Below are positions 34,983-46,404 of a stretch of 64,000 nucleotides of DNA, in pieces. Source of the stretch: Streptomyces sp. L2 (lineage in GTDB: Bacteria > Actinomycetota > Actinomycetes > Streptomycetales > Streptomycetaceae). The stretch is taken from NCBI RefSeq assembly GCF_004124325.1, contig NZ_QBDT01000001.1, positions 2,108,001 to 2,172,000 of the forward strand, in the 5' to 3' direction. Every line of letters starts with the position of its first letter. Position 1 is the first letter of the stretch. A program made the translations under genes and the position numbers. The notes under the pieces are model-generated. The model ran no database searches, had not been told where the DNA came from, and saw nothing but the letters and a program-made list of their open reading frames with translations.

Positions 34983-35630
34983 AGATCACTCGAACTGGCG
35001 GGCGCCGCCGAGGACCATCTGACCTACTGCACCACCCTGCGCGGCATGAGCGTCCAGGCGATCGACCTCCGCCATGGGACGAAGGCCATGGAGCTGGCCG
35101 ACGTCGCTGCTGCGGCCTCCCCGAAAGCCGGGCCCCGTATGCGGGCCTTCCTCGCCGGTCAACAGGCGCACGCCGCCGCGCAGACAGGCAACCGGGCAGC
35201 CGCAATGCGGTACATCCGAGAGGCTGAGGAAGCCATGGACCGCGCCGAGTCGCGCGGCAAGGCGTTCGGTTCGTATGATCCTGCGGCACTCAACTACCAC
35301 ATCAGCCAAGTCCGTTACGAACTCGGTGACGTTTCCGGCGCCATCGAAGCCATGCAGGAGTCGGACAAGGTGCGCTACAGCGTCTACCGACGCGCCCGTG
35401 TACGGCACCGCGGCACCCTGGCTGAGCGCAAACTGGAGATCGGTCACCTGGATGCGGCCTGCGCTATCTGGCACCAGGCGCTCGACGACTACCCGATGGT
35501 GCAGTCCGCTCGCGCCGACGACCGGATCAGGACCATGTTCGGCCTCCTGCGACCCCATCTGAAGAACCCGACGGCGCACGACCTCTATGAGCGAGCACGG
35601 ACGATCGCACCACCGTCGTTGGTCACCTGA
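34983..35630 (+). pseudogene. N-truncated XRE-TPR regulator remnant
   Basis: In frame from about 34983 the sequence reads RSLELAGAAEDHLTYCTTLR, then GMSVQAIDLRHGTKAMELAD and several TPR-like helical pairs (NRAAAMRYIREAEEAMDRAE; GDVSGAIEAMQESDKVRY; GHLDAACAIWHQALDDYP), ending PPSLVT. This is the C-terminal ligand/TPR half of the Streptomyces XRE-TPR family whose other broken members lie at 1.6-2.3 and 4.7-5.9 kb. The DNA-binding half is absent; upstream sequence is the divergent Asn-synthase-like gene. ATG 35046 could express a 194-aa fragment. It may once have regulated the divergent biosynthetic-like pair. Confidence 0.7.
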
Positions 35631-35803
35631 TCCCGGTCATGCCGAGGGACGCGACGATGAAGCCAAGGGACACGGGACGCAAAATCCCGTGATCTGAGGT
35701 GCTGAACGCATGCGTGACCTCGGCGCTGGAACACCCTAGTGCGGGCTGGAAGCTCACCGGCAGGGAAGCGAAACGCCATGGCCCGCTCCCCCGCCGACCC
35801 CCA

Positions 35804-36295
35804 TCAGAAGGAGTCGAACATGTGGGTTTGCCGTCGGTAGGGCTGTTGCAGCAAGGAGAGGCGCTCGGGACGCCAGATGTCGTCCCGTTCGTTGAGGTTC
35901 AGTTCGCCGTTCTTGCGGAAAAGCCAGATCACCTCGTACTGGAAGTGCAGTACCGCATCACCGTCGACCCGGGCCAGCAACGGCGCCACGAGACGGATCA
36001 TGTCGTCTTGCTGAATCCAGGTTTCCGTTTCCTTCCCCATACGGAACGCCACCGCCGCAGTCCGGGTCAGGCCGAGATCAGTGACGATGGGGTCCCAGGG
36101 GTGTGGGGGTTCCTCCTCAAGAACGCGAACCCACATGCCCTGCGGGGTGTACAGGAACACCTGTTTGTTCATCAGTCGCTCGCCGGTGAATTCGGCGCCG
36201 AACACACCGGTGTCCCTGCCGATCTCAGCGAGCCGGCCCGCGACATCGGCCGCAGGCAGCTGTGTCGCAAGGTTGAGGTCCATGTCGATCGCCAT
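35804..36295 (-). CDS. SitI3-like immunity protein (orphan)
   Basis: 163 aa from the ATG at 36295: MAIDMDLNLATQLPAADVAG, GDTGVFGAEFTGERL-type region, WVRVLEEEPPHPWDPIVTDL, FRMGKETETW and LLARVDGDAVLHFQYEVIWL with a terminal WRPERLSLL. This matches my memory of SitI3 family immunity proteins, which in Myxococcus protect against the lipoprotein-type toxin SitA3. It is a cytoplasmic protein with a central FRM and a FQYE segment. No toxin gene is adjacent, so it would be an orphan that guards against neighbours' toxin, or is left over from an exchanged module. Family assignment is from recall. Confidence 0.65.
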   Translation of the reverse strand: MAIDMDLNLATQLPAADVAGRLAEIGRDTGVFGAEFTGERLMNKQVFLYTPQGMWVRVLEEEPPHPWDPIVTDLGLTRTAAVAFRMGKETETWIQQDDMIRLVAPLLARVDGDAVLHFQYEVIWLFRKNGELNLNERDDIWRPERLSLLQQPYRRQTHMFDSF

Positions 36296-36379
36296 GAGCG
36301 GCAATCCTTCCAACAAGGGGCCCTGCGAGGAAGCGCGAGAAGGCACGTGCGGCCCCGCCGCGTGGAGTCGGTGCGGGGG

Positions 36380-37747
36380 TCAGGAAGGATCCGTCGGCTG
36401 TTCCGGGGTGAGGTCGTTGCCCGCCGGGATGCTGCCGCAGCTGGTGGGGGCCGGCTTCGTGGTGAAACGGGCGTTGAGGTAGGCGAGGGCCTGGGGGGCC
36501 CAGGCGGCGGCCGTGCCGATGTGGCTGAGGAGGTCGTACTGGTGGTACTTGAGGGGGGCCTTGCCGGTGGCGCAGTACTGGCGGGCCAGCGCCCGGACGT
36601 CGCCGGAGACCATGACGCCGTCGCCCCTGCCGATGCCGGGCGGGTTGCCGAAGGTGCCCTCGAAGACGCCGCCGTTGCCCTCGGCGATGAAGCCGGGGAT
36701 CGTCGGGGTGGGCGCCGAGCCGAGGTTGACCTTGTTGACCGCCTCGACGAACTCGGGGATCGAGTCGGGGTCGCTGTATGCCGGCTTCGTCAGCTTCTTC
36801 CAGGTCAGGCCGGGGTAGTGGCCGAGCGCGTCGAGGAGGGAGCCGTGCTCCAGGGAGGAGTACACCTTCAGGCCGTAGTCGTTGAGGTAGGGCTTGAGGT
36901 CGATGCCGTAGGAGCGGGCGACCCCGATGACGGCCATGGGGATGACGCCGGACCAGACGAGGGAGCCGTTGACGTACTTGAGGTTGTGCGCGGGGTCCAC
37001 GAGCAGCCCGCCCTCGGCGTAGCCGACCAGCCGCTCGTTGACGTCGGGGGCGTAGGAAGGGGCCAGCGCCGAGGCCCAGTTGGTGGCGATGGCCCCGCCC
37101 GAGTAGCCGATGAGGCCGACCCGCGTGTCCGTGGTCATGCCCGTGTCCGCGGCGGGGTCCGAGGCCGCGCGGATCGAGTCCAGGGTGTTCCGCGCGTACT
37201 CGGGGCCGGCCGCGAAGTCGGCGCTCTGGCCCTCGGTGTCGGGGATGACGACGGTGTAGCCCTGCGCCACCAGCGGCGCCAGGAACAGGTTCTCGGTGTT
37301 CGCGATGAGCCCGCCCAGGCTGACGTCGCCCGCGATCGCGCGGGACGGTCCGTCGGCCGGGTTGAGGGAGTCGTAGAACGACTGGTACGACACCGCCTTG
37401 CTGCCGTCACCCGTGATGCTGCGCACCACCGTGGTCACGTTGGCGGCCGGGCGGCCCTGGGCGTCGGTGGTCCGGTAGAGCAGCTGGATGGCCTTGAGCG
37501 GTGTGGGCACGCCCACGATGTGGTACGTCAGCGTCCGCCTCTTGAGCACGGCGCCCGGCGCGTACGAGGACAGCGGCTTGCTGCCGTCGTACGTGTAGAA
37601 CGCGTCACCCGACGAGGACGAGGACGACGACGTGGGCGAGGACGACGGTGACGTGGTCGCCGCGGCGGCGGTGGCGGCCGGTACGGCTGCCGAGGCCAGT
37701 GCCGCTACGACCGCCGTCGCCAGGACCCGCTTGCTGGTTTTGGGCAT
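36380..37747 (-). CDS. Secreted lipase (LIP family)
   Basis: 455 aa starting MPKTSKRVLATAVVAALASA. A signal peptide and a Ser-rich linker are followed by AFYTYDGSKPLSSYAPGAVL, HIVGVPTPLKAIQLLYRTTD and the nucleophile elbow GLIGYSGGAIATNWASALAP (GxSxG near residue 214). This is the secretory lipase/alpha-beta hydrolase family (LIP). Candidate Asp in AEGGLLVDPAHNL and His in KYHQYDLLSHIGTAAAW complete a triad. It hydrolyses lipid esters outside the cell. A seven-base inverted repeat lies in its upstream region (37816-37840), and an AAGGAGG-like sequence is found at 37790-37797 on the other strand. Confidence 0.88.
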   Translation of the reverse strand: MPKTSKRVLATAVVAALASAAVPAATAAAATTSPSSSPTSSSSSSSGDAFYTYDGSKPLSSYAPGAVLKRRTLTYHIVGVPTPLKAIQLLYRTTDAQGRPAANVTTVVRSITGDGSKAVSYQSFYDSLNPADGPSRAIAGDVSLGGLIANTENLFLAPLVAQGYTVVIPDTEGQSADFAAGPEYARNTLDSIRAASDPAADTGMTTDTRVGLIGYSGGAIATNWASALAPSYAPDVNERLVGYAEGGLLVDPAHNLKYVNGSLVWSGVIPMAVIGVARSYGIDLKPYLNDYGLKVYSSLEHGSLLDALGHYPGLTWKKLTKPAYSDPDSIPEFVEAVNKVNLGSAPTPTIPGFIAEGNGGVFEGTFGNPPGIGRGDGVMVSGDVRALARQYCATGKAPLKYHQYDLLSHIGTAAAWAPQALAYLNARFTTKPAPTSCGSIPAGNDLTPEQPTDPS

Positions 37748-37815
37748 GACTCTCCCCCGCAGATCGTGAGCACCTGGTGAACTGGATCACAAGGAGGTGA
37801 CCCGCGAGTAAGTTA

Positions 37816-37840
37816 CCTAGGCGTAGGGTCGCTGCCTAGG
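37816..37840. promoter_or_regulatory. CCTAGGC / GCCTAGG inverted repeat
   Basis: Perfect 7-bp arms (37816-37822 and 37834-37840) separated by 11 bp, about 70-90 bp upstream of the lipase start and just beyond the end of glgP. It sits where a regulator of the lipase promoter would bind (TAACTT, a possible -10 on the minus strand, lies next to it). It could instead be a weak terminator for glgP's neighbourhood. Confidence 0.4.
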
Positions 37841-37904
37841 GTCTTGAACGGTAAATATTTCGGCATGGGACGAGAGTCGGGCCCGGGCCGGACGGGGGCG
37901 GCCC

Positions 37905-40523
37905 TCAGCGCAGCAGTACCCCGGCGCCCTCCCCCGTCTCCTCCGACGGCGCCGTGACCAGGCCCAACTCCGCGCCGGACGCGAGCAGCCGATGGCTGGG
38001 AAGGATGCGCACCGTGTAGCCGTAGGGGCCGGTGCGGTCCAGCGCCAGGGGCCCCTCGTAGACGCGGCGGCCCTCCAGGTCGGGGGTGCCCGTCGGCTTC
38101 AGGGGGACCGTGACCGCGTCCGTGATGCGGTCCTCGGCGTCCACCCGGCCGGAGACCGCCTGCACCTCGACGTCGTCCGGGGTCAGCTCGCCGAGGCCGA
38201 CCCGGACCCGCAGACCGACCGTCGTGCCCAGTTCCGCGGTGGCCGCGGTCGCCGTCGTCTCCACGTGATCGACCGTCACCCCGTGCCAGGCCGCGCGCAC
38301 CCGCGCCTTCCACGCGGCCAGTTCGGTTGCCGCGTCCGGCGTCAGGGAGCGGTGGGAGACGGCGGCCGGCGTGTAGAGGCGGTCGACGTACTCGCGGACC
38401 ATGCGGCCCGCCAGCACCTTGGGGCCGAGCAGGGTGAGGGTCCGGCGGACCATCTCGATCCAGCGGTCGGGCAGACCGCCGCGCCCGCGGTCGTAGAAGC
38501 GCGGCGTGACGTGCCGCTCCAGCAGGTCGTACAGCGCCGCCGCCTCAAGGTCGTCGCGCCGGTCGGGGTCGGTGCCCGCGCCGTCCGCCGTCGGCACCGG
38601 CCAGCCGAAGTCCGGCTGGAACCATTCGTCCCACCAGCCGTCCAGCACCGAGAGGTTGAGGCAGCCGTTGAGGGCCGCCTTCATCCCGCTCGTGCCGCAT
38701 GCCTCCAGCGGGCGCAGCGGGTTGTTCAGCCAGACGTCGCAGCCGGGGTAGAGCTTCTGCGCCATCGCCATGCCGTAGTCGGGCAGGAAGACGATGCGGT
38801 GGCGGACCCGCGGGTCGTCCGCGAAGCGCACCAGTTCCTGGACGAGCCGCTTCCCGCTGTCGTCGGCCGGGTGCGCCTTGCCCGCGACGACGATCTGAAG
38901 GGGCCGTTCGGGGTGCAGCAGCAGTTCTGTCAGCCGGTCCCGGTCGCGGAGCATCAGCGTGAGCCGCTTGTACGACGGGACGCGGCGGGCGAAGCCGATC
39001 GTCAGCACGCCGGGGTCGAGCACGCCGTCGATCCAGCCCAGCTCGGCGGCCCCTGCGCCGCGCTGCCGCCAGGAGGCGCGCAGCCGCTGCCGTACCTCTT
39101 CCACGAGCTGCTCGCGCAGGCACCGGCGCAGCTCCCAGATGTCCTGGTCGGGGATGTCCGCGACGGAGTCCCAGCGGTCCGAGCCGCCGACGGTCAGCGC
39201 GTCCTCGGCCCGCTGGGCGCCGATCTGCCGGGCGCCGAGCCGGAACACCTCGGGGGCGACCCAGGTCGGCGCGTGCACCCCGTTGGTGACGGAGGTGATC
39301 GGCACCTCCTCGGGGTCGAAGCCGGGCCAGAGGCCCGCGAACATCTCGCGGCTGACCCGGCCGTGCAGCACGGACACCCCGTTGGCGCGCTGGGCCAGGC
39401 GCAGCCCCATCACGGCCATGTTGAACAGGTTCGGCTCGCCGCCCGGGTACGTCTCCATGCCGAGCGCCAGGATCCGCTGCACCGGAAGGGCCGGCAGTTC
39501 GGCGTCGGGCCCGAAGTGCCGGGCGACCAGCTCCCGGTCGAAGCGGTCGATGCCGGCCGGGACCGGGGTGTGCGTGGTGAACACCGTCCCGGCCCGTACG
39601 GCCTCCAGGGCGGCGTCGAAGTCCAGGCCCCGCGCGCACAGTTCGGCGATCCGCTCCAGGCCGAGGAAGCCTGCGTGCCCCTCGTTGGTGTGGAACACCT
39701 CGGGCTCGGCGTGCCCGGTGAGCCGGCAGTACGTGCGCACGGCCCGTACCCCTCCTATGCCGAGCAGCATCTCCTGGAGCAGCCGGTGCTCGCTGCCGCC
39801 GCCGTAGAGCCGGTCGGTCACCCCGCGTTCGCCGGGGCCGTTCTCCTCCACGTCGGAGTCGAGCATCAGCAGTGGCACCCGGCCCACCCGCGCCAGCCAG
39901 ACGCGGGCGTGCAGCGCGGTGCCGCCGGGCAGCGCGAGGGAGATCCGGGCGGGCGAGCCGTCGGGCTCCTTCAGCAGGGTGAGAGGCAGTTCGTTGGGGT
40001 CGAGCACCGGGTAGTGCTCCTGCTGCCAGCCGTCCCGGGACAGGGACTGCCGGAAGTAGCCGTGCCGGTAGAGCAGTCCCACACCGATCAGGGGCACGCC
40101 GAGGTCGCTGGCGGCCTTGAGGTGGTCCCCGGCGAGGATGCCGAGGCCGCCGGAGTACTGCGGCAGGGCGGCCGTGATGCCGAACTCCGGGGAGAAGTAG
40201 GCGACGGCGGCGGGCAGGCCGTCGCCCTGTGCCTGGTACCAGCGGTCGCCGGTCAGGTAGTCCTTCAGGTCGTCGGCGACCGCGCCGAGCCGGCGCCGGA
40301 AGCGCCGGTCCCCGGCGAGTTCGGCGAGCCGTTCGGGCCGCACACTGCCCAGCAGCCGTACCGGATCGCCCTCGGTGGCGGCCCAGCGCTCGGGGTCGAC
40401 GGCCTGGAACAGGTCGCGCGTCTCCGTGTGCCAGGACCAGCGCAGATTGCGCGCCAGGTCGCTCAGTGGCCGGAGGGCGTCGGGGAGTGCGGGACGGACG
40501 GTGAACCGACGGATCGCCTTCAC
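37905..40523 (-). CDS. glgP: Alpha-1,4-glucan phosphorylase (GT35)
   Basis: 872 aa from GTG 40523 (AGGTGGAAA upstream), starting VKAIRRFTVRPALPDALRPL. It catalyses phosphorolysis of alpha-1,4-glucan to glucose-1-phosphate with a PLP cofactor. Visible: the DUF3417 N-terminal region (LARNLRWSWHTETRDLFQAV), GGLGILAGDHLKAASDLGVP, HTNEGHAGFLGLERI and the PLP-lysine segment GTSGMKAALNGCLNLSVLDG, then WWDEW. It is the mycobacterial GlgP/ThpC-like short-type phosphorylase. Divergent from the glgE operon, it can degrade the polymer that operon makes. The divergent arrangement across a 461-bp region implies coordinated control. Confidence 0.93.
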   Translation of the reverse strand: MKAIRRFTVRPALPDALRPLSDLARNLRWSWHTETRDLFQAVDPERWAATEGDPVRLLGSVRPERLAELAGDRRFRRRLGAVADDLKDYLTGDRWYQAQGDGLPAAVAYFSPEFGITAALPQYSGGLGILAGDHLKAASDLGVPLIGVGLLYRHGYFRQSLSRDGWQQEHYPVLDPNELPLTLLKEPDGSPARISLALPGGTALHARVWLARVGRVPLLMLDSDVEENGPGERGVTDRLYGGGSEHRLLQEMLLGIGGVRAVRTYCRLTGHAEPEVFHTNEGHAGFLGLERIAELCARGLDFDAALEAVRAGTVFTTHTPVPAGIDRFDRELVARHFGPDAELPALPVQRILALGMETYPGGEPNLFNMAVMGLRLAQRANGVSVLHGRVSREMFAGLWPGFDPEEVPITSVTNGVHAPTWVAPEVFRLGARQIGAQRAEDALTVGGSDRWDSVADIPDQDIWELRRCLREQLVEEVRQRLRASWRQRGAGAAELGWIDGVLDPGVLTIGFARRVPSYKRLTLMLRDRDRLTELLLHPERPLQIVVAGKAHPADDSGKRLVQELVRFADDPRVRHRIVFLPDYGMAMAQKLYPGCDVWLNNPLRPLEACGTSGMKAALNGCLNLSVLDGWWDEWFQPDFGWPVPTADGAGTDPDRRDDLEAAALYDLLERHVTPRFYDRGRGGLPDRWIEMVRRTLTLLGPKVLAGRMVREYVDRLYTPAAVSHRSLTPDAATELAAWKARVRAAWHGVTVDHVETTATAATAELGTTVGLRVRVGLGELTPDDVEVQAVSGRVDAEDRITDAVTVPLKPTGTPDLEGRRVYEGPLALDRTGPYGYTVRILPSHRLLASGAELGLVTAPSEETGEGAGVLLR

Positions 40524-40984
40524 TTTCCACCTCGGGCGCGTCGCGGGGTGAGACGGCACGGCAGGGGGCCGCGCGGACCGTACGGCGGCACGGGCCCCGT
40601 GGGGCGTACGGCCCCGACGTGTACGTCTCGACGTCACTGTCGACCGTAGCCGCTGACGGGCCGTCGGCGGGGACGCGGCGGGGCGGGTGTCGGGCGCACC
40701 GGACGCACGCACGGGGCGCGGACCCCCGCGCACCGGGAAAGGCACGGGGGCAATCCCGTTCATACGAACGGGGCTTGGACACCGGCGCGTCGGGCACCCG
40801 GAAAAAGAGGCCGGACTTGTGTGTCGACATACGCGCGAGTAGTTAACAATGTTCCGGATTGCCCACCCGAGCGGGGTGGGAAGGCTCCTCCGGTACACCC
40901 CACAGCCGTACCGCAGCACACCCGCAGGACCCACCTCCCCAGAGTCATCCGCCCACACCCTCGTTGACGCGGACAGGAGCGGTC
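40524..40984. other. 461-bp divergent intergenic region of glgP and glgE
   Basis: No gene. It contains a TTGTGT-N17-TAGTTA promoter candidate (40817-40845) for glgE, a TGTCGACA palindrome at 40822-40829 inside its spacer, and GTTAAC at 40842-40847. On the glgP side there is only GC-rich sequence without an obvious consensus promoter. Confidence 0.5.
40817..40845 (+). promoter_or_regulatory. Putative promoter of the glgE operon
   Basis: TTGTGT at 40817-40822 and TAGTTA at 40840-40845 are separated by 17 bp, giving a start near 40852 and a leader of about 130 nt before glgE. The spacer contains TGTCGACA, a palindrome that could serve as an operator. Confidence 0.4.
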
Positions 40985-43164
40985 ATGCCCGCCACGCACC
41001 ACTCGTCAGCACCCCCGACAACCAGCACGGCAGCGGACCCCGCGGACAGGACGGCGGACCACGCCGGCCGGGCCGCGGACAGCCCCCGCAAGCCGGCGCG
41101 GCGGAGAGCGCCGGGCGGGAAATCGAGGAAGCCCGCACAGGACGCCCCCGCCCCGGCCTCGTCCGGGCGGCGTCCCGCCCCCGCCGCACCCGTCATCGGC
41201 CGCATCCCGGTCCTCGACGTCCGCCCGATGGTCCAGCAGGGGCGCAAACCCGCCAAAGCGGTGACCGGTGAGTCGTTCGAGGTGTCGGCCACGGTGTTCC
41301 GGGAGGGACACGACGCCGTCGCCGCCAACGTCGTCCTCCGGGACCCCAAGGGGCGCCCCGGCCCCTGGACGCCGATGCGCGAACTCGCCCCGGGAACCGA
41401 CCGCTGGGGCGCGGACGTCACCCCGGACGCCCCCGGCCGCTGGACCTACACCGTGGAGGCCTGGTCGGACCCGGTCGGCACCTGGCGGCACCACGCGCGG
41501 ATCAAGATCCCGGCCGGGATCGACACCGAGCTGGTGCTGGAGGAGGGCGCGCGGCTCTACGAGCGGGCGGCCGAACAGGTGCCCGACGAACGGCGCGCCC
41601 TGCTCCTGGACACCGCGGCCGTCCTGCGCGCGGAGGACCGCCCGGCGGCCTGGCGGCTCGCGGCGGCGCTGGCGCCGGAGGTGGCGGAGGTGCTGGCCCG
41701 CTATCCGCTGCGGGAGCTGGTCACCGTCTCGGAGCCGATGCCGCTGCTGGTGGAACGCGAACGCGCCCTGTACGGCTCCTGGTACGAGTTCTTCCCCCGC
41801 TCCGAGGGCACCCCCCAACAGCCCCACGGCACCTTCCGCACCGCCGCCCGCCGGCTGCGCCCCATCGCCGACATGGGCTTCGACGTCGTCTACCTCCCCC
41901 CGATCCACCCGATCGGCACCACCTTCCGCAAGGGCCCCAACAACAGCCTCGACCCCGGACCGCATGACGTCGGCGTGCCCTGGGCGATCGGCTCCCCCGA
42001 AGGCGGCCACGACGCGATCCACCCCCAGCTGGGCACCCTGGAGGACTTCGACGATTTCGTAGGTGAGGCCCGCACGCTCGGCCTGGAAGTGGCCCTGGAC
42101 TTCGCGCTGCAGTGCTCCCCGGACCACCCCTGGGTGCACAAGCACCCCGAGTGGTTCCACCACCGCCCCGACGGGACGATCGCCTACGCCGAGAACCCGC
42201 CGAAGAAGTACCAGGACATCTACCCCATCGCGTTCGACGCGGACATGGACGGCCTGGTCGCCGAGACCGTGCGCGTGCTGCGGTTCTGGACGGGGCACGG
42301 AGTGCGGATCTTCCGCGTCGACAACCCCCACACCAAGCCGGTGGTGTTCTGGGAACGGGTCATCGCCGAGGTCAACGGCCGCGACCCGGACGTCATCTTC
42401 CTGGCCGAGGCGTTCACCCGCCCGGCGATGATGCACACCCTGGCCCAGATCGGCTTCCAGCAGTCGTACACCTACTTCACCTGGCGCAACAGCAAGCAGG
42501 AGCTGACGGAGTACCTGACCGAACTCTCGGGTGAGGCCGCCTCCTGGATGCGGCCGAACTTCTTCGCCAACACCCCCGACATCCTGCACGCCTACCTCCA
42601 GCACGGCGGCCGGCCCGCCTTCGAGGCCCGTGCCGTCCTCGCCGCGACCCTCTCCCCCACCTGGGGCATCTACAGCGGCTACGAACTGTGCGAGAACACC
42701 CCCCTCAGGGAGGGCGGTGAGGACTACCTCGACTCGGAGAAGTACCAGCTCAAGCCCCGCGACTGGGACGCCGCCGCCCGCGAGGGCCGCACCCTCGCCC
42801 CCCTCATCACCCGCCTCAACACCATCCGGCGGCAGAACCCGGCCCTGCACCGGCTCCGCAATCTGCGCTTCCACCACACCGACAAGGACGCGGTGATCGC
42901 CTACTCGAAGCGCAGCGGATCGAACACGGTTCTGGTCGTCGCGAACCTCGATCCCCACCACACCCAGGAGGCGACGGTCTCGTTGGACATGCCGCAACTC
43001 GGCCTGGGCTGGCACGAGTCGGTGCCGGTGCGCGACCTGCTCACCGGCGAGACCTATCACTGGGGCAGGACCAACTATGTGCGACTCGAACCGGGTCATA
43101 GTCCCGCGCATGTCCTCACGGTCCTGCGACCGTCCACCCCGCAGACCGGAGGGGCACCCACCAC

Positions 43165-43168
<4 letters not shown>
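40985..43168 (+). CDS. glgE: Alpha-1,4-glucan:maltose-1-phosphate maltosyltransferase
   Basis: 727 aa from the ATG at 40985 (ACAGGAGC six bases upstream), longer than the usual 660-680 because of a disordered Ala/Pro/Arg-rich N-terminus. It transfers maltosyl from maltose-1-phosphate to the non-reducing end of alpha-1,4-glucans. GH13_3 features: [20 protein letters not shown] at the N-domain, [10 protein letters not shown], the nucleophile Asp in [15 protein letters not shown], the general acid Glu in [12 protein letters not shown], and [14 protein letters not shown]. First gene of a glgE-treS-maltokinase-glgB operon; it overlaps treS by 4 bp. The product is linear glucan for GlgB. Confidence 0.96.
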
Positions 43169-44865
<1,697 letters not shown>

Positions 44866-44979
44866 GAGCCCCGGCGGTGGGGCGGTTTGCGCCGTCCCAC
44901 CCGGGCGGCGGTTTCCGGCGTCCGGACCGGGGCACGCATCAGTGACACCCCGACCACGGGGGAAAAGGACGTGACGCCC

Positions 44980-46404
44980 ATGGCGGAAACGGTCACCCTG
45001 TTCGGCACCACCTCCGGCTCGACCAGTCCCGGCCCCCTCCTCGCGTCGCTCGATCCGCTGTTGCGGGAGTGGCTGCCGAGGCAGCGCTGGTTCGCGGGGA
45101 AGGGACGCCCGGTCACCGGGTTCACCCCCGTGGCCGCCACCGAACTCCTCCCCCCGGCCGGCCGGCTGGGCCTGTACCACCTGCTGCTGCGCGTGCACCA
45201 GCCGTCCACTCCGGACGCACCGACACACCCCGGCGACTGCTACCAGCTGCTGATAGGCGTGCGTGAGGCGCTGCCGCCCCGGCTGGCGCCCGCGCTGATC
45301 GGACACGTGGACGAGGGGCCGCTCGCCGGACGCACGGTGTACGAGGCCCTCTACGACCCCCGGCCCGCCGAAGTGCTCCTGGAGGCCCTGCGCACCCGGG
45401 CGCGCGTCGGCGGGCTCCGTTTCGAGGGGGACCCCGGGCAGGAGATACGCGCCGGGCTGGTGGCCCGGCTGCTGACCGCCGAGCAGTCCAACTCCTCGGT
45501 GGTCTACGGCGACACGTTCATCCTGAAGCTGCTGCGCCGGGTCGTGCCCGGCGTCAACCCCGACCTGGAGATACCCCTGGCCCTGGCCCGCGAGAGCTGC
45601 CCCCGGGTGCCGGCGCCGACCGCGTGGATACGTCAGGAGCTGGACCCGGAGCCGTACGTCCTCGGGGTGCTCCAGCCGTTCGTGCGCGGCGCGAGCGACG
45701 GCTGGGAGCTGGCGCTGCGCGAGCTGGCCAAGGGCGAGGACTTCACCGCCGAGGCGCGGGCGCTGGGCCGGGCCACCGCCGAGGTGCACACCGCGCTGGC
45801 CCGCGCCCTGCCCACGGTGACGCTCGGCCAGGCGGCGCTGAGACTGCTGGTGGACGGCATGACCGAGCGGCTGGCGGCGGCCGTACAGGCGGTGCCTCTG
45901 TTACGGCCGTACGAGGAGGGGCTGCGCTCCGCCTACGAGGCGCTGGCCGAGCTGGCCGCCGAGGGCAGCACCTGGACCGCCCAGCGGATCCACGGCGACC
46001 TGCACCTCGGGCAGTGCCTGCGCTCCCCCTCCGGAACCTGGTCGCTGATCGACTTCGAGGGTGAGCCGGCCCGGCCGCTGGCCGAACGGCGCATGCCGCA
46101 GCCACCGGTGCGCGATGTCGCCGGGATGCTGCGCTCCTTCGACTACGCGGCCCACTCCGTGAGCCCGCCCGCGCCGGACTGGGCGCACGCGTGCCGCTCC
46201 GCGTACTGCGCGGGGTACGCGGAGGCCGCCGGCCGGGACCCGCGCACCGATCCGGTCATGCTGCGGGCCTGTGAGACCGACAAGGCCGTCTACGAAGTCG
46301 TCTACGAGGCCCGGCACCGCCCCGAGTGGCTGCACGTACCGCTGTCGGCGGTCCGCCGCCTCGCCACGTCCGACCCGACCCTCGCCCGGGAGACCCGTCC
46401 GTGA
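44980..46404 (+). CDS. mak: Maltokinase
   Basis: 474 aa from the ATG at 44980, ten bases from AAGGA; an upstream in-frame GTG at 44971 is too close to that site. It phosphorylates maltose with ATP to maltose-1-phosphate, the GlgE donor. Features: [20 protein letters not shown] near the start, a conserved [20 protein letters not shown] strand-Lys region, [10 protein letters not shown] with the catalytic Asp and [13 protein letters not shown] as the metal site, as in aminoglycoside-kinase-like folds. Members were long called Pep2. It overlaps glgB's GTG start, so the two are coupled. Confidence 0.94.
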   Translation: MAETVTLFGTTSGSTSPGPLLASLDPLLREWLPRQRWFAGKGRPVTGFTPVAATELLPPAGRLGLYHLLLRVHQPSTPDAPTHPGDCYQLLIGVREALPPRLAPALIGHVDEGPLAGRTVYEALYDPRPAEVLLEALRTRARVGGLRFEGDPGQEIRAGLVARLLTAEQSNSSVVYGDTFILKLLRRVVPGVNPDLEIPLALARESCPRVPAPTAWIRQELDPEPYVLGVLQPFVRGASDGWELALRELAKGEDFTAEARALGRATAEVHTALARALPTVTLGQAALRLLVDGMTERLAAAVQAVPLLRPYEEGLRSAYEALAELAAEGSTWTAQRIHGDLHLGQCLRSPSGTWSLIDFEGEPARPLAERRMPQPPVRDVAGMLRSFDYAAHSVSPPAPDWAHACRSAYCAGYAEAAGRDPRTDPVMLRACETDKAVYEVVYEARHRPEWLHVPLSAVRRLATSDPTLARETRP

